A stretch of DNA of 52,584 nucleotides from an uncultured Clostridia bacterium (GTDB lineage Bacteria > Bacillota > Clostridia > Lachnospirales > Lachnospiraceae). The stretch is from assembly GCA_947643415.1 (NCBI GenBank), contig CANRWA010000025.1, positions 1 through 52,584 of the forward strand. The letters are read 5' to 3'. The notes below the pieces were generated by a model. The model had not been told where the DNA came from. It did no database searches and saw only the letters and a list, made by a program, of their open reading frames with translations. The position numbers were made by a program, and so were the translations under genes. Positions 1 to 9,510 of the stretch are shown in pieces (the stretch's first letter is position 1; each line of letters opens with the position of its first letter).

Positions 1-134
1 GCGTATTTTGCAGCCGGGAGAAACAATCATTTTTCGGGCTGTGATATAAGGACAGGAGACGGGATAGGATCCGCCCGCTTTGAAACAAATTTTTAAGCGA
101 TTGCCCTAGGCAGTCACTTTACAGCTTGCAAATG
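1..134. other. Short flank with no recognised gene
   Basis: This stretch lies downstream of the maf stop codon at the window edge. I see no convincing open frame, RNA gene or strong hairpin. It probably belongs to the spacer before the next gene outside the window. Confidence 0.4.
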
Positions 135-716
135 TCAGGCAGTAACCAGCATCCTCAGCCTGTCATACAGCTGATGCACCGGCAGTCCCATAACATTATA
201 ATAATCCCCCTGTATCCCCTGGATATATTTCGCGAAAATACCCTGTATCCCATATGCCCCTGCTTTGTCATATGGTTCTTCTGTTGCAATGTACTCCTCG
301 ATCTCCTGTTCATTCATGGGTGCCACCATAACCTTCGTCCCCTCAGAGAAAACCTCTGCCTTTTCTCCCTGTCGGTCCTTTACCAGAATCGTCACACCCG
401 TATATACCATATGTTCTTTTCCCTGCAGCATACAGATGGTGGAGCGGGCTTCCTCTACACTGGCTGGTTTCCCAAGAATCTGGTTCCCGACCGCCACAAC
501 AGTATCTGCCCCAATGATAATGGCCTCTTCCTCACCAACAAGTTCCGCCGCGACAGCATGCGCTTTCTGCCAGGACAGCTCTTCTGTCACTGCTGCCGGA
601 TCCGTGCCCTTCACCTTCTCTTCCGCATCCGATACCATCACCGAGAAAGGGAAACCGATGAGTCCCATCAGTTCCCTCCGTCTCGGTGACTGGGATGCCA
701 GTATAATCTGTTTCAT
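135..716 (-). CDS. maf: Maf family nucleotide pyrophosphatase
   Basis: This 193-residue protein belongs to the Maf/HAM1-like family of nucleoside triphosphate pyrophosphatases, which hydrolyse non-canonical or modified nucleotides and are linked to septum formation. The N-terminal signature IILASQSPRRRELM and the internal IIGADTVV motif are typical, and the length matches the family. The frame stays open further upstream, but that part overlaps purL and reads as nonsense. The ATG at 716 begins one base after the purL TAA, so the gene is probably translated by coupling at the end of the foldase-purL-maf operon. The family call is secure; the physiological substrate cannot be told from sequence. 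Confidence 0.93.
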   Translation of the reverse strand: MKQIILASQSPRRRELMGLIGFPFSVMVSDAEEKVKGTDPAAVTEELSWQKAHAVAAELVGEEEAIIIGADTVVAVGNQILGKPASVEEARSTICMLQGKEHMVYTGVTILVKDRQGEKAEVFSEGTKVMVAPMNEQEIEEYIATEEPYDKAGAYGIQGIFAKYIQGIQGDYYNVMGLPVHQLYDRLRMLVTA

Positions 717-717
717 T

Positions 718-3700
718 TTATTTAAAGTAATTGACGCCACTGAGGAATATCTTCTGGTCCTGGTCTCCATAGATATTCCGTGCAACGCCATCTCCACGCC
801 TCTCTGAGTGCGCCATCTTGCCAAGAACACGTCCATCCGGGCTTGTGATTCCCTCGATCGCCATATAAGATGCATTGGGGTTGAAGTCTTCATCCATGGT
901 AGGATTGCCATCCACATCTACATACTGTGTCGCTACCTGTCCATTTTCAAACAACTTTTTCAGCCACTCTTCATTTGCCACAAACCGGCCCTCTCCATGA
1001 GAAGTCGGGATCGCATATACGCCGCCCAGTTCCGCTTCCTGCAGCCAGGGTGACTTATTCGTTACTACTTTTGTATACACTGACTTCGAGATATGGCGTC
1101 CGATCCGGTTTGTCGTCAATGTCGGTGAATCTTCTGTCTGCGTCGTGATCTTGCCATAAGGTACCAGCCCAAGTTTCACCAGTGCCTGGAAACCATTACA
1201 GATTCCGAGGATCAGGCCATCTCTCTCATCCAGCAGGCGGTGGACTGCTGCCTGAATACGCTCACTCCGGAAAACGGAAGTAATAAACTTCGCCGAGCCA
1301 TCTGGCTCATCTCCCGCACTGAATCCGCCAGAAAACATAAGAATCTGAGAGCCGTCAATGGCCTTCTCAAAAGCAGTCACACTATCTGTGATGTTCTGTT
1401 CTGTCATATTTTTAAATACGATGCTCTCTGTATCAGCACCTGCTGCCTCAAAGGATCTCGTAGTGTCATACTCGCAGTTCGTGCCAGGGAATATGGGGAT
1501 AAATACCTTCGGCCTTGCTGCCTTATGCCTGCACACATAGATATCTTTGGTACGATAAACATCCGTATCAATCTTCTTCCCTTCCACACCGGAATGGGTT
1601 GGAAATACCCTTTCCAGAGTGCCTGTCCATGCCTTCAGTGCCTCTTCCATTGTGATCTCTTCCGTATCACAGACAAACTTCGGCTCTGCCAGCACCTTAC
1701 CGATCCTGTCATACGCCACCCCGGCTGCCTCTAACTTTGCCAGATCCTCTTCTGCGATCTCCGCAATGATCTCACCATAGGCCGGTGAGAAGAAATATTC
1801 CTTCGGTTTATGCTTACAGAACTTAGCCCCCAGCTTATTGCCAAAAGCCATCTTCGCCACAGCATCTGCCACACCATTTCCGTCCAGGGCATAAGCCGAC
1901 CGGATCACGCCTGCACGCATAAGTGAAGTGATCTTTCCATACTGTTCCATGATGGAAGGAAAATCCGGAAGATCATACTCATCTCTCTGGACCGTAAATT
2001 TCACAAGACGGCTGCCTGCTTCCTTTAGCTCATTTGTTACCACATCCGATAATTCAGCCACATCCACCGCAAAAGAACAAAGCGTCGGAGGTACATCAAT
2101 ATCATTAAAGGTACCTGACATACTGTCTTTTCCGCCAATGGAGGGAAGACCAAGCTTTATCTGTGCATCATAAGCACCAAGGAGAGCCGCCATGGGTTCT
2201 CCCCAGCGCTTCGGATCTTCTGTCATACGTTTGAAGTATTCCTGAAAGGTAAAACGAATCTTTGTATGGTCTCCGCCTGCTGCCACGATCTTCGCTACTG
2301 AGGTCAGGACTGCATATTCTGCTCCGTGATAGGGACTCCAGCTCATGAGATATGGGTCCATGCCATAGCTCATCATCGTCACCGTATCACATGTACCATC
2401 CAGAACCGGAAGTTTGGCTGTCATCGTCTGCACCGGCGTGAGCTGGTACTTTCCGCCATATGGCATCGTCACTGTACATGCACCAATAGAACTGTCAAAC
2501 ATCTCCACAAGCCCTTTTTTCGAGCAGGCATTCAGACTGCTGAGCTTCTTCAAAAAGGACTCCTTAAAGCTCTTTACTTGTTCTACTCTTGTAAGATAGT
2601 TGTCTTTTTTCTCCGGAATCGAGACGACTACATCTGTCTCCTGATGAGCTCCATTCGTATCCAGAAATGCACGGGAGATATTAACGATCTCTTTCCCTCT
2701 CCATTTTAACACCAGCCTTGGAGATTCTGTCACTGTGGCAACACACACAGCTTCCAGGTTTTCTTCCTCTGCAAAACCGAGCATCTTATCCACATCTTTC
2801 GGGTCTACAACAACCGCCATACGCTCCTGGGATTCAGAGATCGCCAGCTCTGTGCCATCCAGTCCCGCATATTTCTTCGGAACCTTATCAAGATCCACTG
2901 TAAGGCCGTCAGCAAGCTCCCCGATTGCAACGGATACACCACCGGCGCCAAAGTCATTACATTTCTTAATCAGACGGCTGACCTCTTCACGGCGGAAAAG
3001 CCTCTGTATCTTACGCTCCGTTGGCGCATTTCCTTTCTGCACCTCAGCACCGCAGGTATCAATGGACGCTGTCGTGTGTGCCTTAGAAGAACCGGTTGCG
3101 CCTCCGCAGCCATCACGTCCGGTACGTCCACCAAGAAGGATAATGATATCTCCCGGATCTGAATTTTCCCGGATGACATTTTTTCTCGGTGCTGCACCCA
3201 TGACAGCCCCAATCTCCAGCCTCTTCGCCGCATAATTGGGATGATATACCTCATCCACCAGACCAGTGGCAAGTCCGATCTGATTGCCATAGGAACTATA
3301 TCCCTGTGCCGCACCTGTCACAATCTTTCTCTGGGGAAGCTTGCCCTCCATCGTCTCTTTCAATGACTTCGTCGGATCCGCAGCGCCTGTCACACGCATT
3401 GCCTGATACACATATCCACGCCCGGACAGTGGATCGCGGATCGCACCGCCAAGACAGGTAGCTGCCCCACCAAATGGTTCAATCTCCGTTGGATGATTAT
3501 GTGTCTCGTTCTTAAAGAACACCAGCCACTCTTCTGTCTCCGGACCATTTCCATGATCAATCTCCACTGGCACTACAATGGAGCAGGCATTGATCTCGTC
3601 CGATTCCTCCATATCCTCCAGTTTCCCCTCAGCACGCAGCTTTTTCATCCCAAGGAGCGCAATATCCATCAGGGAGACGAACTTATCATCCCTGCCCTGA

Positions 3701-4494
3701 TACATTTCCTCATGGGCTTTTTTATAAGCTTCAAAGGTCTCCTTAACAGGTTTTGTGTAATCCCCCTCTTCAAAGGTAACATTTTTTAATTCAGTAAGAA
3801 ATGTAGTATGGCGGCAGTGATCCGACCAGTATGTGTCCAGGACACGGATCTCTGTCATAGAAGGATCACGTTTTTCTTCCCCCTGAAAATAATTCTGAAT
3901 ATGGAGAAAATCCTTAAAGGTCATAGCAAGCCCAAGAGAATTATAGATCAACTTCAGTTCATCCTCCGGCATGTCCTTAAACCCATCTAAGGTTTTCACG
4001 TCATCCGGCTCATCAAATACCGTCACCAAAGTATCCGGCACTGTCTCATCTGTCTCGCGGGAATCCACCGGATTGATACAATACGCCCGGATACGGTCAA
4101 AATCTTCATCTGTAATACTGCCACTGAGAACATACGTAGTGGCAGACCGGATCACCGGCTCTTCCTTCTCATTTAACAGTTTCACACACTGTTCGGCGGA
4201 ATCCGCCCGCTGGTCAAACTGCCCAGGGAGATATTCCACAGAGAAAACCCTGTCTCCGTCATTTTTCCTGAAATCCCCTTCATACACAGTATCAACAGGG
4301 GGTTCTGAAAATACCGTAACCAGTGCCGTGTCATAAGTGACATCGGACAACGCTTCCACATCATAACGGATAAGCACCCGCACATCTTCCAGGTCTCTGA
4401 TATCCAGATACTCTTTCAGCTCCTGCTTTAATTCTTTTGCACGAACTGCGTATGGTTCCCTCTTTTCCACATAAATCCTCTTAACGTTTGCCAT
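718..4494 (-). CDS. purL: Phosphoribosylformylglycinamidine synthase, single chain
   Basis: This is the ATP-dependent FGAM synthase of de novo purine synthesis, converting FGAR and glutamine to FGAM. At 1258 residues it is the large one-polypeptide type. The AIRS-like synthetase part (FFKNETHNHPTEIEPFGG, GDIIILLGGRTGRDG, IGGKDSMSGTF) is followed by a C-terminal glutamine amidotransferase with PGTNCEYD, the nucleophile motif GICNGFQ and SHGEGRF. An ATG at 4506 is in frame, but its next codons are themselves the ribosome binding site GGAGGAG for the ATG at 4494, so I take the downstream start. It sits 20 bases behind the foldase gene and directly before maf. Confidence 0.97.
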   Translation of the reverse strand: MANVKRIYVEKREPYAVRAKELKQELKEYLDIRDLEDVRVLIRYDVEALSDVTYDTALVTVFSEPPVDTVYEGDFRKNDGDRVFSVEYLPGQFDQRADSAEQCVKLLNEKEEPVIRSATTYVLSGSITDEDFDRIRAYCINPVDSRETDETVPDTLVTVFDEPDDVKTLDGFKDMPEDELKLIYNSLGLAMTFKDFLHIQNYFQGEEKRDPSMTEIRVLDTYWSDHCRHTTFLTELKNVTFEEGDYTKPVKETFEAYKKAHEEMYQGRDDKFVSLMDIALLGMKKLRAEGKLEDMEESDEINACSIVVPVEIDHGNGPETEEWLVFFKNETHNHPTEIEPFGGAATCLGGAIRDPLSGRGYVYQAMRVTGAADPTKSLKETMEGKLPQRKIVTGAAQGYSSYGNQIGLATGLVDEVYHPNYAAKRLEIGAVMGAAPRKNVIRENSDPGDIIILLGGRTGRDGCGGATGSSKAHTTASIDTCGAEVQKGNAPTERKIQRLFRREEVSRLIKKCNDFGAGGVSVAIGELADGLTVDLDKVPKKYAGLDGTELAISESQERMAVVVDPKDVDKMLGFAEEENLEAVCVATVTESPRLVLKWRGKEIVNISRAFLDTNGAHQETDVVVSIPEKKDNYLTRVEQVKSFKESFLKKLSSLNACSKKGLVEMFDSSIGACTVTMPYGGKYQLTPVQTMTAKLPVLDGTCDTVTMMSYGMDPYLMSWSPYHGAEYAVLTSVAKIVAAGGDHTKIRFTFQEYFKRMTEDPKRWGEPMAALLGAYDAQIKLGLPSIGGKDSMSGTFNDIDVPPTLCSFAVDVAELSDVVTNELKEAGSRLVKFTVQRDEYDLPDFPSIMEQYGKITSLMRAGVIRSAYALDGNGVADAVAKMAFGNKLGAKFCKHKPKEYFFSPAYGEIIAEIAEEDLAKLEAAGVAYDRIGKVLAEPKFVCDTEEITMEEALKAWTGTLERVFPTHSGVEGKKIDTDVYRTKDIYVCRHKAARPKVFIPIFPGTNCEYDTTRSFEAAGADTESIVFKNMTEQNITDSVTAFEKAIDGSQILMFSGGFSAGDEPDGSAKFITSVFRSERIQAAVHRLLDERDGLILGICNGFQALVKLGLVPYGKITTQTEDSPTLTTNRIGRHISKSVYTKVVTNKSPWLQEAELGGVYAIPTSHGEGRFVANEEWLKKLFENGQVATQYVDVDGNPTMDEDFNPNASYMAIEGITSPDGRVLGKMAHSERRGDGVARNIYGDQDQKIFLSGVNYFK

Positions 4495-4514
4495 AGTCTC
4501 CTCCATTCATTTTT

Positions 4515-5765
4515 TTATTCAGATGCAGAGCCAGATGCAGCAGAACCAGATGCAGTATCATCCTCTTCTCCATCCGTCTCTGAGCCAGCGTCCGGATCAT
4601 AAGTCAGGTAACCGAGGTTGACTCTTCCTTTCCAATAGCTCTGTGCCTTTGCTGTATAATTGCTCTTTATCTCATTTTTATATTTGGTATTAAATTGGGC
4701 CTGTTTCTCATCCTCTACAGCCTGTGTACACTGCTTTTCATATGCTTCCTGATTGTTGTTATTTACCATCTTCACAACATAATACGCATCGTCGTCTTCC
4801 AGTACTCCGGAAATATCACCATTGTTCATTTTCTTGATCTTCTTCAGGACATCTTCAGAAGCAAACTCTGTATCATTGCCAAGTAATCCCTCCGTATTAT
4901 AAGAAATGCCTGTCTTATCATCTTCATTGTTGCTGTCTGAATCAGTAATAATACCCTTTGTAAAGTCCTTTGCTTTCACTGCCTTTTTCTGCAGCTCTTC
5001 TATATTTTTCTTCGCCGTCTTCAGTTCCTCTGCGCTTTTCTTAGTGCTGTTTCCCTGCTGGTCTGTCTCTGATTTCTCAAAGGTATAATACTGCAGGTCA
5101 TACTGACGGTAATCCTCCTTGCTGACCGTTGCCTTTACCGCAGCTTCATCAATGCCAAGCCCATCGATGATCTGCTGTTTGTATTTGTCCGCCAGCGCCT
5201 GTTTCTCGATGACCGTGTGGACAGTCTTCTCATCCAGCCCAAACAGTTTCTTTTGTTTCTTAGATAAACCATCACGGAAAGTTTTTACGTCCTTTTCCAC
5301 TTTGGTCTTTTCCTCATCCGTCAGGGACACACCATTTTTCACAGCATCCAGATACAGGATCTCACGCTGTTTCATGTTTTTCATAAGCTCTGATTTCGCT
5401 GCTGCCGCTCCATTATTGCCTTTACTGTCTACATTTTCAGCCTCCCAGAATGTGGAACCATAAAACTGCTGATAGAGCTGCGCCATGCTATTATACTGCA
5501 TCTCTGTATTATAAATATCATACATTGCTTCTTTATAATATATTGTATGGGTACTTGTACTTCCATCTGCATCTTTTGCCTCAACCTTCAATATCGCCCG
5601 CGGACGCAGATTAATATAACATACCACTGCAACCAGTGCTGCCATAACCATCAGGCCTATGATTAAAAGCACCTTATTTTTCTGCAGAACATTAGATTCC
5701 GCATGAACGGGACGTTTATCATTCTTCAGCCCCTGATTCTTCATGATCTTCTTTGCATTATTCAT
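4515..5765 (-). CDS. Membrane-anchored foldase of the PPIC/SurA type
   Basis: This is a 416-residue protein with a short basic cytoplasmic N-terminus, one membrane helix at about residues 31-52, and a long extracytoplasmic part rich in Lys, Glu and Gln. Around residues 270-345 the pattern (NTEGLLGNDTEF, GDISGVLEDDDAYYVVKMV) matches the end of a parvulin-type peptidyl-prolyl isomerase domain. The last 25 residues are low-complexity Ser, Ala, Gly and acidic. A likely role is folding of exported proteins, like PrsA, though it lacks a lipobox and I cannot confirm isomerase residues. GGAGG lies 7 bases before the ATG. It heads the operon with purL and maf. Confidence 0.7.
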   Translation of the reverse strand: MNNAKKIMKNQGLKNDKRPVHAESNVLQKNKVLLIIGLMVMAALVAVVCYINLRPRAILKVEAKDADGSTSTHTIYYKEAMYDIYNTEMQYNSMAQLYQQFYGSTFWEAENVDSKGNNGAAAAKSELMKNMKQREILYLDAVKNGVSLTDEEKTKVEKDVKTFRDGLSKKQKKLFGLDEKTVHTVIEKQALADKYKQQIIDGLGIDEAAVKATVSKEDYRQYDLQYYTFEKSETDQQGNSTKKSAEELKTAKKNIEELQKKAVKAKDFTKGIITDSDSNNEDDKTGISYNTEGLLGNDTEFASEDVLKKIKKMNNGDISGVLEDDDAYYVVKMVNNNNQEAYEKQCTQAVEDEKQAQFNTKYKNEIKSNYTAKAQSYWKGRVNLGYLTYDPDAGSETDGEEDDTASGSAASGSASE

Positions 5766-5848
5766 TGTTTAGCCTCCAGTATATAGTTTCTTCAAATACT
5801 ACTGCTCACTTGCCTTCGTGAGAATAAAGGAAAGCAGGCCAGTAATCT

Positions 5849-5868
5849 TAAAATACCTTAGTATTTTA
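5849..5868. repeat. Perfect 8-bp palindrome before the foldase gene
   Basis: TAAAATAC and GTATTTTA face each other across four bases. The element lies about 85 bp upstream of the foldase ATG and just past the tRNA terminator. It may be an operator in the foldase promoter region, but no clear -35 and -10 pair fixes its role. Confidence 0.35.
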
Positions 5869-5872
5869 GCAC

Positions 5873-5904
5873 AAAAAAAAATTCCCCGCAATATAAACAG
5901 GGAA
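5873..5904 (-). terminator. Intrinsic terminator after tRNA-Leu
   Basis: Read on the minus strand, a TTCCC/GGGAA stem with a loop of about 13 bases is followed by nine Ts. It lies about 80 bases downstream of the tRNA-Leu 3' end and separates the tRNA transcript from the foldase operon. Confidence 0.7.
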
Positions 5905-5983
5905 CAATTCATGAACATTTCACCAATTCTCTTCTTTAACCACTGTCAGGTAACAAACAGAATCTGAATTACACATTATAAAA

Positions 5984-6067
5984 TGCAGGAAAAGGGACTT
6001 GAACCCTCATGGTATTGCTACCACACGGACCTGAACCGTGCGCGTCTGCCAATTCCGCCATTCCTGC
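5984..6067 (-). tRNA. tRNA-Leu (anticodon CAG)
   Basis: An 84-base cloverleaf reads on the minus strand. The seven-base acceptor stem GCAGGAA pairs with TTCCTGC, with discriminator A. The D-arm is GGCGGAATTGGCAGAC-like, the anticodon loop TTCAGGT sits between CACGG and CCGTG, a long class II variable arm follows as expected for leucine, and the T-arm contains GGTTCAAGTCC. The anticodon CAG reads CTG codons. The 3' CCA is not encoded, since TTT follows the discriminator. Confidence 0.96.
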
Positions 6068-6078
6068 ATGCAAGTGAT

Positions 6079-6107
6079 ATATTACCACGTAGCTGAATAA
6101 ATGTCAA
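6079..6107 (-). promoter_or_regulatory. Promoter of tRNA-Leu
   Basis: On the minus strand a perfect TTGACA (6102-6107) and TAATAT (6079-6084) are separated by 17 bp. The predicted start lies a few bases before the mature tRNA 5' end at 6067. Confidence 0.8.
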
Positions 6108-6118
6108 TCACTTTTTTC

Positions 6119-6147
6119 TTGAAAAAAAGAATTTTTCCCTGTATACT
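6119..6147 (+). promoter_or_regulatory. Promoter of the fapA/HD-GYP operon
   Basis: TTGAAA (6119-6124) and TATACT (6142-6147) are separated by exactly 17 bp, about 45 bp before the FapA-family start codon. This is a good housekeeping sigma match, back to back with the tRNA-Leu promoter. Confidence 0.7.
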
Positions 6148-6193
6148 TAAACCATAATATAAACTTTGTTATTTAAGTTAGAAGGATTCAGAA

Positions 6194-8377
6194 ATGAAAG
6201 AAAATTTAGAGGATTTAGACATTTTATTGCGAAAGAAAGGCTTCTCTTCTGATCAGATCCATGAGATCAAGATAGGAATGGAAGCAGATCTGCCCGTCGC
6301 CAGCTATGCCGGCAAAGAATACATGGCAATCCAGATGTACCAGATCCGGCTCGGACTGCAGGAACATCTTCCTGTCCAATACTATGCCAAGCCACATTAT
6401 GACTGGTTTCAGATGGAAGAGATCCGAAAGGGACTGGAACACGGCCTGGATGTCAGAATATATGCAAAACCAGATATTCCTTATGATAAAATGCGTGAAC
6501 TGCGCAAAGGCCTGGAAAAGGAAATGAACCTGTCCCCTTTCCTGAACCTTAGGGTCGGCATCCTCCGGCAGCTTCGAAAATCCATTCTGTCCGGCATATC
6601 GATCATACCTTATATCAAAGAAGGTTATGATGAAGAACAGCTAAAAGCAATCCGCCATGCTGTCCAAAAAAGGATTCCCATTGAGCCATGGCTTAACCCA
6701 TACTATAAAGGGGATTCCATCCGTGAGATCAGTACCGGCCTGTCCCGCGGCCTGGATGTCTCTCAATATGCGGATCCAGATTTTTCATGGCGCCAGATGA
6801 GGGAGATCCGTCTTGGTCTGGAAAAAAGGCTGGATACTTCACTGTATGCCGATCCGCTGTACTCCTACTCACAGATGGAAGAGATCCGTGCTGGTCTGGA
6901 AAAACGTTTGGATGTCAGCCGTTACAACAGCCTGATGTACACAGCCAAAGAGATGCGGCGGCGCAAGCTTTTATTGGAAAAAGGTGAGTCTACAGACATA
7001 GAACAATTCCGCCATGAATCTGTTTCCGGAGAATCTTTCTACATCTCAGTCAGCGAGGATAGTATGACTGCTTATATCCATGTCGTGGATTCCAGACAAT
7101 CCCTGAAAAGAGAAACCATTCTGGCTGCACTGTTGGCTCAAGGGGTATGTTATGGCATTGATGAAATTGCCATTGATGACCTTCTTTCTGGGAAATATCA
7201 GGGAAAGGGCACTATCATTGCCCAGGGTACTCCTGCCACAGAAGGCGTTGATGGCTGGTATGAGTATTTTTTCCGTACCGAGCTGAACAGAAAGCCAAAA
7301 GAACTGCCCGACGGTTCTGTTGATTATCACTGTGTAGAATGGTTTGAACTGGTCAATGAGGATCAGAAGATTGCCTATTACCATGAACCAGGAGAGGGAA
7401 TATCTGGCAAAACAGTGACTGGGCAGGTTATTCCCGCTAAATCCGGAAAAGAACAGCCCCGTCTCATCGGTATCGGTTTCAAACTTCTGATGGATCAGAA
7501 AACTTATATCTCTACAATTACAGGGCGCATTGAACTAAAAAATGAGAGAATGGATATTACAAGCCTTCTGCTTCTTGAGGATGTCACTGCCGCAGGCGGG
7601 GACATTGATTTTGATGGAAGTATACAGGTCAATGGGAACATCGGCATGGGAGCTGTACTTCATGCCACTGGTGACATCGTTGTAAATGGTTATGTGGAAG
7701 CAGCAGAACTTTCCTGTGGGGGTAACATACTTATCAGGCAGGGGGTAAGCGCTGGTGGTGCCGGCAGCCTCCGTGCCTCCCAGAACATCGTCGGACACTA
7801 TTTTGAATCCGCGAATCTGTATGCTGAGGGGGAGATTCAGGCTGCCTATTGCCTGAACAGCAGCCTCTTTGCCCGTGGAATCATCTCCGCCCTGGATGGC
7901 AAGGGAATGATCGCTGGCGGAAATGCCTACTCTGAAACTGGATTCCAGATCCGCAATGCCGGAAATACTGCAGGGGTCCCTACCAGGCTGACCACAGGTA
8001 TAACGAAAGACCTGGAAAAAGAAAATGCTCAGCTTATGCACAAGCTGAAAGAAGTTCAGGATGAACTTAATATACTGGGGCATGCCTATGATGATTATCA
8101 CCGCAGATTTAAACCGGAGATCCGAAACACCATGAAACCTTATCTTGAATTGGAAGAGGCCATTGATACCAAGCAAAAGCAGCTCTCTATTTTAGAAAAA
8201 GAGACAGAACAAATGAATGCCCGTCTGGAAAAAACAGATTCTGCCTGTGTCGTGATCCGTCATGTCTTACATGATAATGTAGTTGTAGACATCAGCGGAA
8301 CGATCTGGCGCGGCGATTCACTACGGCAGGTTACTTTTAGAAAAAGTACAGACGGTGCGATTAATCTTGAAACATAA
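6194..8377 (+). CDS. FapA family (DUF342) protein with N-terminal helical repeats
   Basis: This 727-residue protein has three parts. Residues about 14-260 hold nine to ten copies of a ~24-residue unit with the consensus QMxEIRxGLExxLDVSxYAdP. The middle (about 270-610) matches the FapA/DUF342 fold, including the repetitive Gly- and Val-rich strands GSIQVNGNIGMGAVLHATGD that suggest a beta-helix. The end (about 625-690) is a predicted coiled coil. FapA proteins are widespread in Firmicutes and often sit near motility or signalling genes, but their biochemical role is poorly defined. It is cytosolic, with no signal peptide. The HD-GYP gene follows after 20 bases, so the two are probably co-transcribed. 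Confidence 0.85.
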   Translation: MKENLEDLDILLRKKGFSSDQIHEIKIGMEADLPVASYAGKEYMAIQMYQIRLGLQEHLPVQYYAKPHYDWFQMEEIRKGLEHGLDVRIYAKPDIPYDKMRELRKGLEKEMNLSPFLNLRVGILRQLRKSILSGISIIPYIKEGYDEEQLKAIRHAVQKRIPIEPWLNPYYKGDSIREISTGLSRGLDVSQYADPDFSWRQMREIRLGLEKRLDTSLYADPLYSYSQMEEIRAGLEKRLDVSRYNSLMYTAKEMRRRKLLLEKGESTDIEQFRHESVSGESFYISVSEDSMTAYIHVVDSRQSLKRETILAALLAQGVCYGIDEIAIDDLLSGKYQGKGTIIAQGTPATEGVDGWYEYFFRTELNRKPKELPDGSVDYHCVEWFELVNEDQKIAYYHEPGEGISGKTVTGQVIPAKSGKEQPRLIGIGFKLLMDQKTYISTITGRIELKNERMDITSLLLLEDVTAAGGDIDFDGSIQVNGNIGMGAVLHATGDIVVNGYVEAAELSCGGNILIRQGVSAGGAGSLRASQNIVGHYFESANLYAEGEIQAAYCLNSSLFARGIISALDGKGMIAGGNAYSETGFQIRNAGNTAGVPTRLTTGITKDLEKENAQLMHKLKEVQDELNILGHAYDDYHRRFKPEIRNTMKPYLELEEAIDTKQKQLSILEKETEQMNARLEKTDSACVVIRHVLHDNVVVDISGTIWRGDSLRQVTFRKSTDGAINLET

Positions 8378-8397
8378 CCCATATAAATGGAGAAAGA

Positions 8398-9444
8398 GTG
8401 AAAAATATGCACAACAAAATCATACTTATGGATTCCCACGATGAAGACCATTCTATACTGGTAAAGATTTTAAATGAAAATTATGTAGTCACAGAAGTAA
8501 CTGATAACAGCCAGATACTGGATCTCATTGGACGCGATGCTGATATCGCTGCCATTCTGGCTGACTATGCCATAATGAGGTCAGATGATTTCTCCCTGGC
8601 AAAGATGATACGTCAGAACAACCAGTATGACCGGATCCCTGTCATTACTGTCAGCCGGGATACCTCCGATGATCTGGGAAATAACCTCAGCCGATATGAA
8701 ATCGCCGAATGTATCTGTGCCCCCTTTGACTCCGGCCTGATAAAGATCCGGATAAAAAATGTCATTAAATTGTATCAATATCAGAACACGATGAAGAAAC
8801 AGCACAGGCTCTTAAAACTGCAGTCAGACCGCCTGATGAAAAATAATGAGACAATCATTGATGCACTGGGAGATATCGTAGAATACCGTAATGTTGAGAG
8901 TGGTGAACATATCCGCCGTGTCAAGGAATATACAAAGATCCTTGCCACAGAGGCAATGAAGAGTTTTCCTGAATTCGGACTCACTCCTGAGAGAGTCTCG
9001 GTCATCGTTACAGCAAGCCCGCTTCATGATATTGGCAAGATTGCCCTGCCCGATAAGATCCTGATGAAACCAGGACGTCTTACGGACCAGGAATTTGAAT
9101 ACATAAAATCACACACCATCAGTGGCTGTGAGATCCTGGATAATATGAAAGGTGTATGGAGTGAAGAATATGCCAAAGTATGTAAAGAGATCTGCCACTC
9201 CCATCATGAACGTTATGACGGGAGCGGTTACCCGGACGGACTGCGCGGTTCAGAGATCCCTCTTTCTGCCCAGATCGTCTCCATCGCCGATGTATATGAC
9301 GCCTTGACAAACGAACGGGTATATAAAGATGCCATTCCAAAAGATCATGCTTTCCGTATGATCATCAATGGCGAATGTGGTATATTTTCGCCAAAACTGA
9401 TGGAATGCCTGAGAAATGTCCGGACAGAATTTGAAAATGTATGA
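8398..9444 (+). CDS. Response-regulator-like HD-GYP phosphodiesterase
   Basis: This 348-residue protein has an N-terminal receiver-like domain (about 6-125), a coiled linker and a C-terminal HD-GYP domain (about 150-345). The HD-GYP residues are intact: H210/D211 in LHDIGK, H269/H270 and GSGYP at 275-279 (HHERYDGSGYP). Such domains hydrolyse cyclic di-GMP or related cyclic dinucleotides. The receiver is degenerate: D56 sits at the acceptor position (AAILADYAIM), but the usual Lys-Pro motif reads Ala-Pro (CICAPF), so normal phosphorylation switching is doubtful. I chose GTG at 8398 because GGAG lies five bases before it; an ATG at 8407 is the alternative. Confidence 0.88.
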   Translation: MKNMHNKIILMDSHDEDHSILVKILNENYVVTEVTDNSQILDLIGRDADIAAILADYAIMRSDDFSLAKMIRQNNQYDRIPVITVSRDTSDDLGNNLSRYEIAECICAPFDSGLIKIRIKNVIKLYQYQNTMKKQHRLLKLQSDRLMKNNETIIDALGDIVEYRNVESGEHIRRVKEYTKILATEAMKSFPEFGLTPERVSVIVTASPLHDIGKIALPDKILMKPGRLTDQEFEYIKSHTISGCEILDNMKGVWSEEYAKVCKEICHSHHERYDGSGYPDGLRGSEIPLSAQIVSIADVYDALTNERVYKDAIPKDHAFRMIINGECGIFSPKLMECLRNVRTEFENV

Positions 9445-9452
9445 TAGAGGGC

Positions 9453-9481
9453 TTTCCACATAACAATTTATATGATATAAT
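9453..9481 (+). promoter_or_regulatory. Promoter of the small membrane protein gene
   Basis: TTTCCA (9453-9458), 17 bp, then TATAAT (9476-9481) preceded by TGA, giving an extended -10. It starts just after the HD-GYP stop codon. Confidence 0.6.
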
Positions 9482-9510
9482 AGAAATATTAAGATATAGA
9501 GGTGATATTC

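Noticed and set aside
126-807. Long plus-strand open frames over maf
   Set aside because: They are antisense to a well-conserved Maf protein, lack a binding site and their translations look like random reverse-frame sequence.
7535-8176. A 213-codon minus-strand frame inside the FapA gene
   Set aside because: It is antisense to conserved beta-helix repeats and has no independent support.
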